Shown one piece after another: positions 62,392 through 64,000 of a DNA stretch of 64,000 nt. The position numbers and the translations under genes were made by a program. The DNA is from Peltaster fructicola. Lineage: Eukaryota > Ascomycota > Dothideomycetes. Below the pieces are notes generated by a model, which saw only the letters and a program-made list of their open reading frames with translations, was not told the DNA's origin and did no database searches. Location: the NCBI GenBank assembly GCA_001592805.2, contig CP051143.1:1550001-1614000 (forward strand), given 5' to 3'. The stretch's first letter is position 1; each line of letters opens with the position of its first letter.

Positions 62392-63113
62392 ATGGCATAC
62401 ACTCTTCTCGCCGCCCTCCTCTTTGGCCTCACAGCTGCAGCAGATAGCACCTCAAGCACAATCACATCGCGCGCAACGACTAGCTCCCTTGTCACATCCA
62501 CTAGCCCATCGGCCTCTGTCATCACTACTCTTGCTATCGATAATTACTCCTTGAACGGTTTCGTCGGATCTATTGTACGTATGCCATAAGAGATAATATA
62601 CTCGGTACTAATTCTTGATCTCAGGTCAGCGCCGACGTCTGTAGAACAACCTACAATGTGGCATGTACGAGGAGCGACGGCTGTATCGCCGGTCCCCTGG
62701 CACTTCGGTCCGGCGACTTTGCTCAGATGACAGAGGGCCCATCATTCCAGCAACTTGTCACTACGGCCTCAGTCGACAAGACCAGCGGTGTCCTGTCGTA
62801 TCTGTGTAGGGTGTCTGCGAGGACCTCGGCAACCTGCACAATCTCGATCAGTGGATCAGTCAGAGGGCAATACGCATATACCAGCACCACCACCACATAG
62901 TATGTCTCTTTTCAACTTCCCTCCCGAACAGCCACTAATTTGTTTCGCAGCTCTGCTTCGTATGGTACTCTGACTGTCACTGCTGGCACAATCCCAACTG
63001 GAAGCTGCACATCCACTGGAGGTGGTGCTCTGCCAACAGCTTACGCAAACATGGTCAAGGTCGTCGCAGTTCCCGCCGCAGCTGCCGCCCTTGCAGTGGT
63101 AGCTGGCATCTAG
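62392..63113 (+). CDS. Secreted, probably GPI-anchored surface protein
   Basis: Exons 62392-62574, 62625-62899 and 62951-63113, 206 aa. The signal peptide MAYTLLAALLFGLTAAA is followed by a Ser/Thr-rich stretch (about residues 19-45). A small Cys domain comes next (VCRTTYNVACTRSDGC, SYLCRV, ATCTISISG), then TGSCTSTGG. A hydrophobic C-terminal segment VKVVAVPAAAAALAVVAGI lacks a charged end, which fits a GPI attachment signal. It is likely a wall or plasma-membrane mannoprotein; the family is not recognised. Confidence 0.78.
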
Positions 63114-63427
63114 AGATCGATATCCATTTCATGATAGCCATTCCATGCCGATATAGACCACATCCAACAGATCCGTAATGCTTGCCAAGATGCTTGATCA
63201 ATAGTTTCCTTCTTTATGACAGGCTGAGCGACACCCTGTGGATTAGCCCAGCAGCCACGCCTGAGTGAAGCATAACGTGCGAACCATGAGTTCTGTCAAA
63301 TTAAGACGAGGCCGTGGTGCGCACGGACCATATTGTAGTTCTTCACATCGTTCTTCAAGGACTATACACAACTCAAATGGTGCCGCTGAGCCTGCGATAG
63401 ATGTAGATACATCGAGATTCGACGTCC
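63114..63427. other. Intergenic, no gene recognised
   Basis: About 310 bp between the surface protein gene and RRP36. Confidence 0.5.
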
Positions 63428-64000
63428 ATGGCGCAACACAGTCATTTTCAGGATAACATCAGGCCTGCTACAGGCTCTGACATCGAGGACTACCACACGG
63501 ATGAGGATCTGATTGGCGATGGACATTTCGATAGCGACTCGAGCGAGGCCGAGCCTGAAAACCAGCCTGACTCGGAGCCAGAAGATGATGTTCTAGACGT
63601 CGATCAGAAGCTGAACACTGTCTCATTTGGCGCTCTCAAGAAAGCCAATGACTCGCTGTCGAAGAAGCGTAAGGCCGACAACGAACATGGCCCAGATCAG
63701 GAAGCAAAGCTCGAATCTCTGCGAAAACGACTGCAGTTGATCAGGAAGGAGAAACGGCAGCCGGTCACAGTAAGCAAGAAACAGTCTGCTGCGTCGTTTG
63801 CCACCAACGAGGATGATGTAGACGAAGATAGCGACGACTCATCTGGTCCCGAGGAGACGACGACGAAAGGCCGTGCAAAGCATGCTCCAGCATCACAATC
63901 CTCGAAGCATCAAGTCTCGCGGAAGCGTCAGGTGATTGAGGTGCCGAAGATGCACTTGCGAGACCCACGTTTTGACACTGTGAGGTATGCACCAAGCAAC
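63428..64000 (+). CDS. RRP36: rRNA biogenesis protein RRP36 (partial, 3' end outside window)
   Basis: Nucleolar factor of the small-subunit processome needed for early 18S pre-rRNA cleavages. The ATG at 63428 starts an acidic N-terminus (IEDYHTDEDLIGDG, EPENQPDSEPEDD), then the conserved TVSFGALKKANDSLSKKRKA, a basic coiled region and HQVSRKRQVIEV...HLRDPRFDTV, the RRP36 signature. The coding exon probably ends at 63984 before GTATGC, since AG plus the next exon would continue the usual DPRFD..SG text. The rest lies beyond the window. Confidence 0.85.
   Translation, partial: MAQHSHFQDNIRPATGSDIEDYHTDEDLIGDGHFDSDSSEAEPENQPDSEPEDDVLDVDQKLNTVSFGALKKANDSLSKKRKADNEHGPDQEAKLESLRKRLQLIRKEKRQPVTVSKKQSAASFATNEDDVDEDSDDSSGPEETTTKGRAKHAPASQSSKHQVSRKRQVIEVPKMHLRDPRFDTVRYAPSN

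Overview
The window is nuclear DNA of a filamentous ascomycete (Pezizomycotina, most likely Dothideomycetes). The evidence is densely packed genes with short introns (about 45-70 nt, GT...AG), HET-domain genes, a GH18 chitinase of the killer-toxin-like type, LysM proteins, and fungal forms of Set2, Pop8, Med6, Rcf2 and Chs7. About 37 protein genes are supported, two of them cut by the window ends, plus one U6 snRNA gene. Several real genes are only visible after splicing, and the exon joins given here were read by eye from splice signals and frame.

Layout. 0-12 kb is a chitin-facing secreted region: a partial AA11 lytic polysaccharide monooxygenase, a Cys-rich PAN-like secreted protein, and a five-exon CBM18-GH18 chitinase divergent from a multi-LysM protein. 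Between them lie a frame-disrupted candidate for a nuclear copy of the mitochondrial ribosomal protein uS3m and a CA3427-like periplasmic-binding-fold protein with a mitochondrial-type leader. 12-17 kb holds housekeeping genes: a FAM192A-like protein, a small membrane protein, U6 snRNA with its TATA box, and divergent COQ5 and OsmC/Ohr genes. 17-27 kb has two HET-domain genes flanking a cytosolic phospholipase A2 and a HAD phosphatase, followed by 1.7 kb with nothing recognisable. 27-33 kb has a Kch1-like potassium transport protein whose tail is split between two frames, then seven phased copies of a 13-bp repeat just upstream of a two-TM coiled-coil protein gene. That gene carries an almost perfect hairpin exactly where an intron is needed.

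33-64 kb is mostly core cell biology: a PNPOx/ferredoxin-reductase fusion, MED6, a CCCH-CHY zinc-finger protein, CHS7, a CCCH protein, a disordered protein, COG1, SNRNP27, PP5, SPT4, POP8, SET2, an AT-hook protein, RCF2, a GPI-anchored surface protein and a partial RRP36.

Functional themes. Chitin handling comes from AA11, GH18, LysM and the Chs7 chaperone. Mitochondrial redox and translation come from COQ5, OsmC, RCF2 and the uS3m candidate. Transcription and RNA processing come from MED6, SPT4, SET2, U6, SNRNP27, POP8 and RRP36. The HET/phospholipase stretch resembles the gene content of fungal non-self recognition regions. The most unusual signals are the phased repeat array, the hairpin intron, the candidate mitochondrion-to-nucleus uS3m gene, and the possible nuclease-like tail on the chitinase.
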